Below are positions 17,538 through 27,016 of a stretch of 64,000 nt of DNA, in pieces. A program made the translations under genes and the position numbers. This DNA is from Actinotignum timonense (lineage in GTDB: Bacteria > Actinomycetota > Actinomycetes > Actinomycetales > Actinomycetaceae): positions 16,452-80,451 of the forward strand of contig NZ_JASOKT010000010.1 in assembly GCF_030216305.1 (NCBI RefSeq), in the 5' to 3' direction. Under the pieces are notes generated by a model. The model had not been told where the DNA came from, did not search any database, and saw nothing but the letters and a program-made list of their open reading frames with translations. Position 1 is the first letter of the stretch, and each line of letters opens with the position of its first letter.

Positions 17538-20500
17538 ATGGCACGACGCTTCCTCGCGGCCCTGGCCGCCGCCGCACTCACCGCCGGGATAGCTCCGGCC
17601 GCCGCGGCCGCCCCGGATGACGGAAAGATTGTCACAACGACGGCGCACGTTGATGCCCCCAAGGTTTTTTGGGAAAACGGTACGTTCGTGCTGAAAAACG
17701 AAGCCTATGACGAGTTGTATCCGCTGGAGAAGACCGTCAATTGGGTGGGGCGCGGCTACGCGCGCTCCGGCTCGAATCAGGGCGGGCAGCAGTACATTTT
17801 CCTCCCCCCGGATAACGAGGCTTACGGGCATCTGCGCAAGGTGGCCGAGCGCTGGTATTCCGCGCCGGGTATGCCCAGCGGCCCCTTCCCCATCTGGGCC
17901 GGTTTCGGTGCGGATGCCGCCATTCCAGTGGAGCAATTCCGCAACGGCACTTTCGCGCTGGAGCTGACCAAGTTCGACGGCCCGGGGCGCATGGAAGCCT
18001 TCATGACCAATATGGACCTCTACCTCCCGCTGTTCTCCAGCCACGAGACGGGGCGGCGGGTCTCCTACCTGGTGCCCGGCAGCCACACCCATAACGAGAC
18101 CGCTTTTACCAAGCCGGGGCGCTACACCCTGACCTATCGCGCCATCGCGCGCGGGGTGGACGGCAAGATTATCGCCTCGCAGGAGATTCCGTTTGTGTGG
18201 CAGGTGGGTGGCACCCGCCCCGCCAAGGAAGCGGGCCCCGATCTGGCTACCGCGTTCAATGCCGCCCCCACCGGGGATACCTCCGGCTACCGTTTCTCCC
18301 TCGCCCCGTACGAGGGCCGCGAGCACGACGCGGATGACCAGCTCACCGAGCTGCGTTTCGATGCCGGTTCGGAAACGGTGGCGGGGAAGGTGCAGTTCTT
18401 CCTGGATGGTTACTTCTTGGCTGAAGTCCCGGTGGAGAAGGGGAAGGCGCGCTGGGCGGAGATGATCGGCTCGGGCGCCTCGAATTTCCAGGCGGTTTTC
18501 GTGCCCGCCACCCCGGGAACGCAGGGCGCGGCCGGCGCGCCCAAGGCCGACGGCGCAGCCAATTCGGCTCCCGGCGCTCAGGCCACCACCGGGGCCCGCT
18601 GGATATCCGCCCCGGTCTCCTACGCCTTCGGGGCGGCCGAGGCCAGCACCTCGGAGAGCGCCGCGCAGCTGCCCGAGCCCCATTCGCAGGATCCGGCGCC
18701 GGCCATGGAGGGCGGGGAGTATACGCCGTCGTCCTTCGATTACACGGTACGCACGGAAAAGACGGCCACCGGAAACGTAACCACCTCGGTTGCTTTCGCG
18801 GATCCGAAGGTGCGCGCGTACGTGCACGGCGGCTACTACGCGAAACCGGAGGATAAGTACCCGGATTGCGAAGTGAATATGGTGACGGATTCGCGCGGCG
18901 TGGCCACCGTAACCCAGGGTGATTCCTGGTGCGAGGGCTACCACCTCAAGCTCAGCATCGACCCGCATCCGGAAGTGAATATGAGCGCGGCGGCGGACGC
19001 GCGTTTCGGCACCATGGACCTGAGCGCCCCGCAAAGCTATTCCGGGCGGCTCGCCGCCGCTCCCGCGATTGGTACCGGCACCCAGCCAGCCCCCGAGCCG
19101 CAGCCCGAACCGGCGCCGGGGCCGGGGCCTGAGCCCGGGCCGAACCCAGGTCCGAATCCTGCGCCAAACCCGAACCCGGGACCGAATCCCGGCCCGAATC
19201 CGCCCGCGCCGGCGCCTACACCTTCTGTGTCGCCTAGCGCTCCCGCACCAGCCCCCGCACCGCAGCCCGCCCCGTCGCGCACCATTTTGCGCCGCGGCCA
19301 CGTGGACCTGCAGGCGGTGCCGGGCGAGGGCGGCCCGGGCGTTACCCTCAAGGACGACACCCTCGAGCACGCCACCACCTCGGTGCAGCGCGATGTGAGC
19401 ACGGTGGCGCTGGCGGTTCCTGATTCGGCGAAGTCCCCGCGGGCGAAGGGCGCGGCTTTTGATTTCCTCGGCGCGGAGGGCGAGCGGCTCTACCAGCTGC
19501 CCCAGAACTGGGATCGTTCGCATATTTGGCCCGGGTGGTCCACGGAGAGCTACCGCAAGCCCACGCGTTTCCACGTGGAGCCGGAGTCGATTCCGGCGGG
19601 CGCGCAGTATCACGCCTACGCGCTGAGCGGCTTCGGGAACGTGGATCGCCTCTTCGACGCCTCGCGCACCGCCCTTGACCTGCCCGATCCCACGCACCAG
19701 CACGCCGGTTGGGCCTTCACGCAGCCGGGCGTGTACGTGTTGCGGGTGTGGTACGACGACGCCGCAGCCGCGCCGGAAAATTCCGGCGCGGGCGGGGCCA
19801 ATCGGGCGGGCCGCCTAGTTTTCTTGGTCGGGGATGAGACGATCGCCGGTTACGAGCAGGGCATCGTGAGCATCCCCGGCGATCCCACCGCTCCCGAACC
19901 GGGCGGTGCGGATCATCCCTCCGCGGATCCGAATCCGGGCGGCAACCCCGGTGGCAACCCGGGCGGCACCGTTAATCCGGATGGTGCGCCCACGCCGGGC
20001 GCCACTCCCGCACCGCAACCGTCGGCCGCACCCGGAACCCCGGGCGGCATTAGCACACCGAACCCGAATCCGCAGCCGGGTACACCCGGCCCCGGAACTA
20101 ATCCCGGGAATAAGCCGCTAACTCCGGGCGGGCCGCCCGCGCCCGCCCCGCTTCCGGAGAATCCCGGGGCGAAGGTGCTGCCACCGAGCGGCAACGCACC
20201 GCTCGGCCCCGGTGGCGGCGCCACCCTCACGGGCAACCGGGTAGTTGGCGCACCACAGGCCGGTGGCGGCGGGGCACCGCGTCCCCTTTCCCCCGCTCCG
20301 GCGAAGGCCGGTGGGCCAGCAGCCGGTAAAGCGACCGCCCCCTCCGCCACTCCGTCGGCGAGTGCCACGCCCGGTGCCGGCACGCCCTCCGGTTCCGCCT
20401 TCGTTGGTATGCCCAATGGCGCGGCGGGCCAGGGTAACCAGGCGGCTGCTGGTGCGAATGCGGATGCTTCGGCAAGCGGCTGGGATCGGAGCATTAAGCT

Positions 20501-20591
20501 GAGCACCCTGGCGAAGATCATGGGCGTCATCGCTTTGTGTGCCCTGTGCCTGGGCGGCGGCGTCGCCCTGGAACGCCACCGACGCAAGTAA
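17538..20591 (+). CDS. Large surface protein with choice-of-anchor-M-type repeats and C-terminal membrane anchor
   Basis: A 1,017-residue exported protein with a signal peptide (cleavage near AAA-APDD, about residue 26). The first domain (about 30-225) begins TTTAHVDAPKVFW and contains SHTHNETAFTKPGRYTLTY. A middle β-rich region (about 225-510) has one Cys pair (YPDCEV and DSWCEG). After a Pro-rich linker (about 515-580) a third domain starts RRGHVDLQAVPG and contains THQHAGWAFTQPGVYVLRV. Then comes about 220 residues of Pro/Gly/Ala/Asn low complexity and a C-terminal membrane helix with RHRRK. No LPxTG-like motif is seen, so it is likely membrane-held. GGAAAG lies about 8 bases before the ATG. 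It shares the Fur/Zur-type operator with the divergent paralogue and ends in a strong terminator. Confidence 0.83.
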   Translation: MARRFLAALAAAALTAGIAPAAAAAPDDGKIVTTTAHVDAPKVFWENGTFVLKNEAYDELYPLEKTVNWVGRGYARSGSNQGGQQYIFLPPDNEAYGHLRKVAERWYSAPGMPSGPFPIWAGFGADAAIPVEQFRNGTFALELTKFDGPGRMEAFMTNMDLYLPLFSSHETGRRVSYLVPGSHTHNETAFTKPGRYTLTYRAIARGVDGKIIASQEIPFVWQVGGTRPAKEAGPDLATAFNAAPTGDTSGYRFSLAPYEGREHDADDQLTELRFDAGSETVAGKVQFFLDGYFLAEVPVEKGKARWAEMIGSGASNFQAVFVPATPGTQGAAGAPKADGAANSAPGAQATTGARWISAPVSYAFGAAEASTSESAAQLPEPHSQDPAPAMEGGEYTPSSFDYTVRTEKTATGNVTTSVAFADPKVRAYVHGGYYAKPEDKYPDCEVNMVTDSRGVATVTQGDSWCEGYHLKLSIDPHPEVNMSAAADARFGTMDLSAPQSYSGRLAAAPAIGTGTQPAPEPQPEPAPGPGPEPGPNPGPNPAPNPNPGPNPGPNPPAPAPTPSVSPSAPAPAPAPQPAPSRTILRRGHVDLQAVPGEGGPGVTLKDDTLEHATTSVQRDVSTVALAVPDSAKSPRAKGAAFDFLGAEGERLYQLPQNWDRSHIWPGWSTESYRKPTRFHVEPESIPAGAQYHAYALSGFGNVDRLFDASRTALDLPDPTHQHAGWAFTQPGVYVLRVWYDDAAAAPENSGAGGANRAGRLVFLVGDETIAGYEQGIVSIPGDPTAPEPGGADHPSADPNPGGNPGGNPGGTVNPDGAPTPGATPAPQPSAAPGTPGGISTPNPNPQPGTPGPGTNPGNKPLTPGGPPAPAPLPENPGAKVLPPSGNAPLGPGGGATLTGNRVVGAPQAGGGGAPRPLSPAPAKAGGPAAGKATAPSATPSASATPGAGTPSGSAFVGMPNGAAGQGNQAAAGANADASASGWDRSIKLSTLAKIMGVIALCALCLGGGVALERHRRK

Positions 20592-20625
20592 CGCTCCTAT
20601 AAACGGACCGGGCCACTAAGGCCCC

Positions 20626-20676
20626 CTACACCCCGGCGCACCCGAGACCGGATGCGCCGGGGTGTAGTCTGTTTTT
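20626..20676 (+). terminator. Intrinsic terminator after the second surface gene
   Basis: A perfect 15-bp stem (CTACACCCCGGCGCA, 20626-20640, and its complement at 20653-20667) with a 12-base loop is followed by TCTGTTTTT. It lies 35 bases past the stop codon. Confidence 0.92.
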
Positions 20677-20720
20677 GGCTGGGCAAAGGCGTCGGCCATA
20701 CGTGAAGGAGATGATCTCAG

Positions 20721-21533
20721 GTGAGTGAGAAGATTACCCAAACCGCAGGCCGCGACCAGCTGGGAGATTTCACCCCGCTTTTTGCCGAGCTCAATGACGA
20801 TGTTCTTTTTGGGCGGGTGTGGAATCAGCCCGAGCTGTCTCTCAAAACGAAGTGCGTGGTCACGGTGGTGGCTCTCATGGCCTCCGGTATCACGGATTCT
20901 TCGCTGCGCTATCACCTGGAGAACGCCAAGAATCACGGGGTGACTCGGGAGGAGATCGCCGCGATTATTACGCATGCGGCCATGTACGTAGGCTGGCCGA
21001 AGGCTTGGGCGGTTTTCAATCTGGCGAAGAATGTGTGGAGTGTTGATACCGAGGTTGCGGGTGCGGATGGTAGCGCTGGCTCCAATCCTGGCACGGATGC
21101 GCTGAGCGCCAAGGAACGCCACGCGCGCGAATGCCTCTTCCCCATCGGCGCACCCAATGACGGTTTTGCTCAGTATTTCATCGGGCAGAGCTACCTCACG
21201 CCGGTTTCCACCAGCCAGGTCCCCATGTACAACGTGACGTTCGAGCCGGGCTGCCGCAATAACTGGCATATTCACCACGCCTCCAGCGGCGGCGGCCAAA
21301 TCCTTATCTGCGTGGCCGGCCGCGGATTCCACCAGGTCTGGGGCCAGCCGGTGGAAGAAATGCTGCCCGGGGATGTGATCAACGTTCCGGCGGGCACCAA
21401 GCACTGGCACGGAGCCGCACCCGATAGCTGGTTCTCCCACCTGGCTGTGGAAGTTCCCGGCACGGATACCTCCAACGAATGGCTCGAGCCGGTGAGCGAT
21501 GCGGAGTATGCGCGGCTGACTGTGCGAGGCTAA
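20721..21533 (+). CDS. Carboxymuconolactone decarboxylase-like domain fused to a cupin
   Basis: A 270-residue cytoplasmic protein. The N-terminal half (about 25-105) is a CMD/AhpD-like helical domain (LSLKTKCVVTVVALMASGIT…YHLENAKNHGVTREEIAAII) without the CxxC pair of AhpD peroxidases. The C-terminal half (about 150-240) is a cupin with the metal-binding motif FEPGCRNNWHIHHASSGGGQ and the second motif PGDVINVPAGTKHWHGA; these supply several His ligands. CMD-cupin fusions are common and poorly characterised. The start is GTG at 20721 with AAGGAG 10 bases upstream. It stands alone between two hairpins. Confidence 0.82.
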   Translation: MSEKITQTAGRDQLGDFTPLFAELNDDVLFGRVWNQPELSLKTKCVVTVVALMASGITDSSLRYHLENAKNHGVTREEIAAIITHAAMYVGWPKAWAVFNLAKNVWSVDTEVAGADGSAGSNPGTDALSAKERHARECLFPIGAPNDGFAQYFIGQSYLTPVSTSQVPMYNVTFEPGCRNNWHIHHASSGGGQILICVAGRGFHQVWGQPVEEMLPGDVINVPAGTKHWHGAAPDSWFSHLAVEVPGTDTSNEWLEPVSDAEYARLTVRG

Positions 21534-21867
21534 CCGCCCAAAATTCACACCTCATCCATCGAAGATTACCGGGCGAGTGGTATTTTTCTGAGCTGTACTT
21601 CGCATGTACGACATATGCACTACAGCTCTGAAAACACATGCCCCCGCAGGGTGTGATGTGATTATTGAGGTCAGTGGGAAAATACCATCATCGGGATTGC
21701 CACGTGAGGAATCTGGACCGCTTCGAAAGCACATCAGCATTAACGGGGTGTGGGTGCGCACCGCAGAAATCTGCAATACGCACCCACACCTATGTAAATA
21801 TGCCTACGCGTGCGGCAGTCACACCCGCCGCCCGCGCACCCGCTCCGCGAGCGCGCCGCGCGAAGAA
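21534..21867. other. Structured 334-base intergenic region
   Basis: No gene is supported. It contains a 14-bp inverted repeat with one mismatch (21584-21597 and 21621-21634), whose loop can pair again (GCATGT with ACATATGC), flanked by GGTATTTT (21579-21586) and its complement AAAATACC about 100 bases on. It also holds the 12-bp hairpin listed separately. The first structure may terminate the CMD-cupin gene or be part of a small RNA; neither is proven. Confidence 0.5.
21747..21790 (-). terminator. Probable terminator after the MFS gene (nested hairpin)
   Basis: GGTGTGGGTGCG (21747-21758) and its exact complement (21779-21790) enclose a loop that itself pairs (GCAGA/TCTGC). It lies 77 bases past the MFS stop. 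There is no strong U-run, so direction and efficiency are uncertain. Confidence 0.55.
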
Positions 21868-23559
21868 CTACGCCTTCTGCTTCTCCACCAGGGTCTGCAA
21901 AGCCTTGGTGTCCAAGCCGGAGAGTTCATCCACGAGCAGCTGGCGCTCCAGGCGCTGGAGATCGCGTAGCGGCAGCTCGGACAGGCGCGCGATAATCTCC
22001 TGGCGCTCGTCGTCCGGGGCGAGCTGCGGTGCCGGAGCCGCGCTGGGAGCCGAAGCACCCGCGGTGGCAGAGCCCCCGCCCTTGGGTACCGTCGTCGTAA
22101 TAGAAACAATGGCGAGCAGCAAGAACACCAAAGAAACACCCAAGGCGACCATCGCGGCCAGGCGAATCGAGGAGTTATCCGTACGCCCGGACATCGCGAT
22201 CACGTCCGGCACCGGGGCGCCCTGCAGCCCGTAGAAGACCGCCAGCGAAATCGCGGTACCGATCGCCCCGCCCAGCGAGGAGGCCATCTTGTAGATACCC
22301 GAACCGGAACCGGCCTGGGAAGCCGGCAGGTTCGAGAGCGCCGCGTCCGTGGACGGGGTGGCGTAGAAGGCCAAGCCCAGACCGAAGAGGCAGTAGGCGA
22401 TTACCGCCATGAGCACGTACTGGCCGATAAGCAGGTGCGTGGTCATGAGCAGCCCGCAGGCCACGATGGTGATGAGGCAGCCCCAGATCATCGGCTTGCG
22501 CGGCCCGAAACGCTGGAGGAGTTTCTCGCCGATACGGATGAAGGCGATAATGCACACGCCGTAGCCCAGCGAAAGCAGGCCGGCATCGAACGCGGTGTAG
22601 AGCGAACCGTCCGCCTTGTGCCCGGCCAGCTGGATGACCTGCTGGCTAATAATGAGCATGCCGATGGTGCCGTTTACCAGGAAGTTGGAGATCGTGGCAC
22701 CCGTGAAGGTGGTGTTCTTGAAAAGCGCGAAATCAATGAAGGGGTTCGCCTGCTTGCGTTCCCACCCGAAGAAGAGCGCGTAAGAAACCACCGCGAGCGC
22801 GGTGAGCAGGAGCGTTGCCGCGCTGCCCCAGCCGAGTTTCGAGCCGTAGAGCAGCACGATCATGAGTCCGAGGGTGCCGGCGATGAAGAGCACCAGGCCG
22901 ATGGCGTCGAAGCTCTTGCGCGGGCCGGTGCTTTCCACCCGGTTTTCCGGGGTGCCCAGGATCATGAGGAAGGCGAGCACGGAAATAATAATCGAGGCGA
23001 TGAAGATTCCGCGCCAGCCCACGAATTGCACCACGGTGCCGCCGAAGATCGCGGCCAGGCCGGAGCCACCCCAGGAACCAATCGACCACATGGACACCGC
23101 GCGCTGGCGGGCCGGGCCATCCCAGTAGGCCTTCACGAGGGCCATCGAGGCCGGCATAATGCAGGCCGCGCCCAGGCCCTGGATCGCGCGCCCGGTCAGC
23201 AGCAGCGGCAGCGCCACGCCCCCGGCCGCGAAAATGAGCAGCAGCGAACCGGCCGCGTTGAGCACAATCCCGAGGAGGGTGATGCGTACGCGCCCGATTT
23301 TATCGGCCAGGCCGCCCATGAGCACCATGAAGAGGCCGGAGAACAGGCCGGTAATGGACACCGCGAGGTTCATCCCGGCCGCGTCCACGTTACCGAGGTC
23401 CTCCATAATATTGGGTGCCACGGTGGCGGCAGTTCCGGCGAATAGCCAGAAGGTCACCACCGCGAGGACGATGCCCCACAGCAGTTTTTCGGTGCCGCGG
23501 TAGCCGGTTTCTTGCGGCGGGTTACCGGCCGGCGCCTTTGCGCCATTGGTGGTAGCCAT
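21868..23559 (-). CDS. MFS multidrug transporter (DHA2, 14-helix type)
   Basis: A 563-residue inner-membrane protein of the EmrB/QacA drug:H+ antiporter group, with about 14 hydrophobic helices. Motif A (GGLADKIGRVRITLLG) follows helix 2, and the motif C region GLGAACIMPASMALV lies in helix 4-5. A cytoplasmic tail of about 80 residues (Ala/Pro stretch, then LRDLQRLERQLLVDELSG) is predicted helical and is longer than in most relatives. The start at 23559 has AGGA 7 bases upstream; an ATG six codons earlier has no ribosome site. It follows the amidohydrolase by 36 bases in one operon, so the pump may handle that enzyme's substrate or product. Specificity is unknown. Confidence 0.87.
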   Translation of the reverse strand: MATTNGAKAPAGNPPQETGYRGTEKLLWGIVLAVVTFWLFAGTAATVAPNIMEDLGNVDAAGMNLAVSITGLFSGLFMVLMGGLADKIGRVRITLLGIVLNAAGSLLLIFAAGGVALPLLLTGRAIQGLGAACIMPASMALVKAYWDGPARQRAVSMWSIGSWGGSGLAAIFGGTVVQFVGWRGIFIASIIISVLAFLMILGTPENRVESTGPRKSFDAIGLVLFIAGTLGLMIVLLYGSKLGWGSAATLLLTALAVVSYALFFGWERKQANPFIDFALFKNTTFTGATISNFLVNGTIGMLIISQQVIQLAGHKADGSLYTAFDAGLLSLGYGVCIIAFIRIGEKLLQRFGPRKPMIWGCLITIVACGLLMTTHLLIGQYVLMAVIAYCLFGLGLAFYATPSTDAALSNLPASQAGSGSGIYKMASSLGGAIGTAISLAVFYGLQGAPVPDVIAMSGRTDNSSIRLAAMVALGVSLVFLLLAIVSITTTVPKGGGSATAGASAPSAAPAPQLAPDDERQEIIARLSELPLRDLQRLERQLLVDELSGLDTKALQTLVEKQKA

Positions 23560-23595
23560 AGTTTTATCCTTTGTCATCGTGGAAATGTGGTCCCG

Positions 23596-24810
23596 CTAGT
23601 CCCGCGCCAGCCAGGCGAGCGCGGCAACGGCCGCGGCTTCGGTGCCGGTGGCGAGGGTGGGTTGGAGAACCGGCCCGAAGGCGGGGTTGTGATTGGGGTA
23701 GGTGGGCGCGCCTTCCGCGAAACCACCAAAGCCCCAGTAGGTGTAGGGAATCCCGAAGGCGTCCGGGATCACGCTGAAATCTTCGGAAGCCGATACTTCG
23801 CCGCAGTCCATCACGCGCTCTTCCCCGAAGTGTGCCAGGAATGCCTGGGTGACCTTGGCGGTAGTTGCGTCGTCGTTATTAGTAAGCGGGTAGGAATCGT
23901 AGATCTCAAATTCCGGTGCCTGCGGGGCGCGGGCCGCTTCGCATTCGGCCGTGATGGTGCGCTTAATGCCATCAAGGAGCTGTTCGCGCACGTCCATGTC
24001 GTACGCGCGAATATTAATAAGCAGGGTGGCCGTGTCCGGAATAATATTTGATTTGCTTCCGGCGTGGATGGAGCCCACGGTCAGCACCGCCATCTTGAAG
24101 GGATTAATTTCGCGCGCCACCACGCTCTGGAGCCGGGTCACCACGGCGGCGGCCAGCACCACCGGGTCGATGCTCAGATGCGGCATGGAGCCGTGCGAGC
24201 CCTTCCCGTGCAGCGTCACCTTAACGGAAGCACCGGTGGAGAGAATCGCCCCGGCGTGGGTGCCGACCTGCCCCGCGCGCATCGGCCCGGCCAGCACGTG
24301 CTGCCCCAGAGCCACATCCGGCGCCGGAATCTTATCGACCAGCCCGTCGGCCACCATGGAGCGCGCCCCGGCCGCGGTTTCTTCCCCGGGCTGGAACAGC
24401 GCGATATAGGTGCCGGCCCAGGCCTCGCGATTTTCCGCGAAAATACGGGCCGCACCCAGGGCGCAAGAAATATGGAAATCGTGGCCGCAGGCGTGCATGG
24501 CCGGGACTTCATTGCCGTCCGCGTCCGTGCGCGTCTGCGTGGATGCGTACTCAAGCCCGGTCGCTTCCTTGACCGGGAGCCCGTCAATATCGGCGCGGAA
24601 CAGCACCGCGGGCCCCTCCCCGTTTTCCAGCACGCCGACGACGCCGCCGCCGATCCGCTGCGTTGCGTACCCGAGGCGCGTCAGTTCCGCGTCGATAGTG
24701 TCACACGTTTCTTTTTCCTGCATAGAAAGTTCGGGATGCTGATGCAGGTGGACATAAAGCTCTTCTTGCCAGGAGGTGAAAGAATCCACCGCCTCTTTAA
24801 TGTTGATCAT
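23596..24810 (-). CDS. M20-family amidohydrolase (hippurate/N-acyl amino acid hydrolase type)
   Basis: A 404-residue cytoplasmic metallo-hydrolase of the M20D amidohydrolase family, which cleaves N-acyl amino acids and related amides. Visible signatures are LFRADIDGLPVKE, the metal-binding MHACGHDFH (Cys and His ligands), FQPGEETAAGA (catalytic Glu), GQHV (His ligand), and near the C-terminus GEVSASEDF and YPNHNPAFGP (last His ligand). The order and length are normal. AAAGGTG lies 5 bases before the ATG. It is first in a two-gene unit with the MFS transporter. Confidence 0.88.
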   Translation of the reverse strand: MINIKEAVDSFTSWQEELYVHLHQHPELSMQEKETCDTIDAELTRLGYATQRIGGGVVGVLENGEGPAVLFRADIDGLPVKEATGLEYASTQTRTDADGNEVPAMHACGHDFHISCALGAARIFAENREAWAGTYIALFQPGEETAAGARSMVADGLVDKIPAPDVALGQHVLAGPMRAGQVGTHAGAILSTGASVKVTLHGKGSHGSMPHLSIDPVVLAAAVVTRLQSVVAREINPFKMAVLTVGSIHAGSKSNIIPDTATLLINIRAYDMDVREQLLDGIKRTITAECEAARAPQAPEFEIYDSYPLTNNDDATTAKVTQAFLAHFGEERVMDCGEVSASEDFSVIPDAFGIPYTYWGFGGFAEGAPTYPNHNPAFGPVLQPTLATGTEAAAVAALAWLARD

Positions 24811-24970
24811 GAATCACCTTTCCGCCAGGATAGGGCGGGACCGCCATCGTTGCGAATGCGTGGAAGTAGCGGCCGGCCCTATCTGCGCCTTGTGCCCGGC
24901 TCACGCGCCGGGTCTACTTCAGATAGTAGCGGTAAAAGCACCTCGCGTGCCGCGCCGGTACGCTTAATGC

Positions 24971-25969
24971 ATGGCTACTATTTTTGTGCGGTGCGACGAC
25001 GCAGCCGCGCCCACGCTCACTTTCGACACTCAGGCCGGTGGAGCGAATGCGGCCCCGTTCGGGGAAGGCGATGTGCTCCTCGATATTTCCTGGTCTTCCC
25101 TCAATTACAAAGATGCGCTGTGCTTGAAAGGGGACCGGGGTGTGGCGAGGGTCAGCCCGCTTATTCCCGGTATTGACGCAGTGGGGACGGTGCGGGAGGC
25201 CGGCCCGGATAGCCCGGTGCGCCCGGGGCAGCTGGTCAGTGTGAACGGGGCGGGTCTGGGTGAATTCCGGCACGGTGGCTACACCCAGCAGTTGCTGGTG
25301 CCCGGGGAGGCGTGCGTGCCGGTGCCGGAAGTTTTTAGCGCCGCGCAGGCGGCGGCCCTGGGAACGGCGGGGTATACGGCGGCGTTGTGCGTGCTGGCAC
25401 TCAGTGATCACGCGGTGAAGGACGGCCCCGTTGTGGTGACCGGGGCGAGCGGCGGGGTGGGAAGTATTGCGCTCCACCTCCTCGCGCGGCTTGGCTATGA
25501 GCCGGTGGCGTTGACCGGGCGGGCGGAGCGCTTCGGGGATTTCCTGCGCGGGCTCGGGGCAAGCGAGGTGCTTTCGCGCTCGGAATTTGAGGAACCTTCC
25601 GCCCGGCCGCTACAGAAGAGCCGCTTTGCGGGCGGGGTGGATACCGTGGGCGGGCAGGTGCTCGCGAATCTGCTGGCGCAAATCCGCTGGGGCGGGACGG
25701 TGGCCGCCTGCGGCCTGGCCGGCGGAACCGCGCTGCCCACCACGGTGCTGCCCTTTATTTTGCGGGGCGTCACTCTGGCCGGGGTGGATTCGGTACGGGC
25801 CCCGCGCGAGCTGCGCCTGCGCGCCTGGGAGCTGCTGGCCGAGCACGTGGATACGGGCGTGCTCGATTCCCTCACCCACGTTATTGAGCTGGAGGAGGTT
25901 CCCGCAGCTGGGCGCGAGCTGCTGGCCGGTCAGCGTTACGGGCGCACGGCGGTGCGGGTCAACCCGTAG
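24971..25969 (+). CDS. YhdH/AcuI-type NADPH-dependent acrylyl-CoA/quinone reductase-like oxidoreductase
   Basis: A 332-residue zinc-free medium-chain dehydrogenase/reductase. The family start is clear: WSSLNYKDALCLKGDRGVAR and PLIPGIDAVGTV. The nucleotide-binding motif VVVTGASGGVGSIA sits at about residue 160, and the AACGLAGGTALPTTVLPFILRGV block is typical of the YhdH/AcuI group, which reduces acrylyl-CoA with NADPH. No catalytic or structural zinc cysteines are present. It is followed after 18 bases by the lactate dehydrogenase gene. Confidence 0.85.
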   Translation: MATIFVRCDDAAAPTLTFDTQAGGANAAPFGEGDVLLDISWSSLNYKDALCLKGDRGVARVSPLIPGIDAVGTVREAGPDSPVRPGQLVSVNGAGLGEFRHGGYTQQLLVPGEACVPVPEVFSAAQAAALGTAGYTAALCVLALSDHAVKDGPVVVTGASGGVGSIALHLLARLGYEPVALTGRAERFGDFLRGLGASEVLSRSEFEEPSARPLQKSRFAGGVDTVGGQVLANLLAQIRWGGTVAACGLAGGTALPTTVLPFILRGVTLAGVDSVRAPRELRLRAWELLAEHVDTGVLDSLTHVIELEEVPAAGRELLAGQRYGRTAVRVNP

Positions 25970-25987
25970 CGGCTAAAATAGTGAAAT

Positions 25988-26959
25988 ATGATTGACCAGC
26001 GCACTGAAGGCTCAAAGGTTTCTATTATTGGCGCCGGGGCGGTGGGAACTTCCCTCGCCTACGCCATGCTCATTAAAGGCGTGGCCCGGCATGTTGTTCT
26101 CCAAGATATCAACGCACAAAAAGTGCATGCCGAAGCTCTCGATCTTATGCACGGTGGCCAGTTCATGCCGACCGCCAAAATTGAGGGCACCGATAACGTG
26201 GAGGCCACCGCGGATTCCGATGTTATCGTCATTACCGCCGGGGCACGCCAGCGGCCGGGCCAGTCCCGCTTGGACCTTGCGGGCGCGAGTGTGGCAATGA
26301 TGCGCTCCATTGTTCCCCCACTTGTTGAGCTCTCCCCCAACGCGATTTTCGTCGTCGTCGCCAATCCTGTGGACGTAGTCACCCAAGCCGTCCTCAAAAT
26401 CTCCGGGCTGCCGCCCGCGCGCGTTTTCGGGACCGGTACCGTGCTGGATTCCTCGCGGCTGCGCCAGCTCATTTCGCAGAAGTTCCACGTGGCGACCTCG
26501 AATGTGCACGCCTACATGTGCGGCGAACACGGGGATTCCGAGACTCCCATGTGGTCGATGGCTTCGATTTCCACGGTGCCGATCCGCGAATGGGAGCTGC
26601 GTTCCGGCCCGGTCACCGATGAACTCCTCGACGGTATCGCCGACCGCGTCATCAACGCCGCCTACGAAGTGATCGAAGGGAAAGGCTCCACGAATTACGC
26701 CATCGGGCTGGCGGCCTCCCGGATTATCCAGGCGGTGCTGCGCGACGAACACGTGGTGCTTTCCGTTTCCCGGCTTATGACCGGCTGGAACGGGATTTCC
26801 GGGGTGTGCATGTCCGTGCCCACCATCGTGGGGGCGCGCGGCGCGATCCGGCAGATCGATATGAAGCCCTCGGATGCGGAACTGGAATCTCTACGGGCCA
26901 GCGCCGCGCAGATTCGCGAAGCGCTTTCCAACCTCGAGGGTATGGGCGACGACGCCTAG
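25988..26959 (+). CDS. ldh: L-lactate dehydrogenase
   Basis: A 323-residue NAD-dependent L-lactate dehydrogenase reducing pyruvate to lactate and regenerating NAD+ in fermentation. It has the Rossmann motif IIGAGAVGTSLAYAM (residues 12-26), the substrate loop ARQRPGQSRLDL (Gln in the discriminating position, favouring pyruvate over oxaloacetate, with the following Arg), VANPVDVVT, and the catalytic His in GEHGDSETPMWS (about residue 181). No strong ribosome site is seen; it lies 18 bases after the oxidoreductase gene and may be translated by coupling. Confidence 0.95.
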   Translation: MIDQRTEGSKVSIIGAGAVGTSLAYAMLIKGVARHVVLQDINAQKVHAEALDLMHGGQFMPTAKIEGTDNVEATADSDVIVITAGARQRPGQSRLDLAGASVAMMRSIVPPLVELSPNAIFVVVANPVDVVTQAVLKISGLPPARVFGTGTVLDSSRLRQLISQKFHVATSNVHAYMCGEHGDSETPMWSMASISTVPIREWELRSGPVTDELLDGIADRVINAAYEVIEGKGSTNYAIGLAASRIIQAVLRDEHVVLSVSRLMTGWNGISGVCMSVPTIVGARGAIRQIDMKPSDAELESLRASAAQIREALSNLEGMGDDA

Positions 26960-27016
26960 GAGGCACGCGGTACTCACCCGAGCATCGGACTCGGTGGGCG
27001 TAACAGCGGGAGGGGT

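Noticed and set aside
17499..19703. Minus-strand open frame of 734 codons across the second surface gene
   Set aside because: Arg/His/Gly-rich shadow frame; the plus strand has a ribosome site, signal peptide and anchor-M-type motifs.
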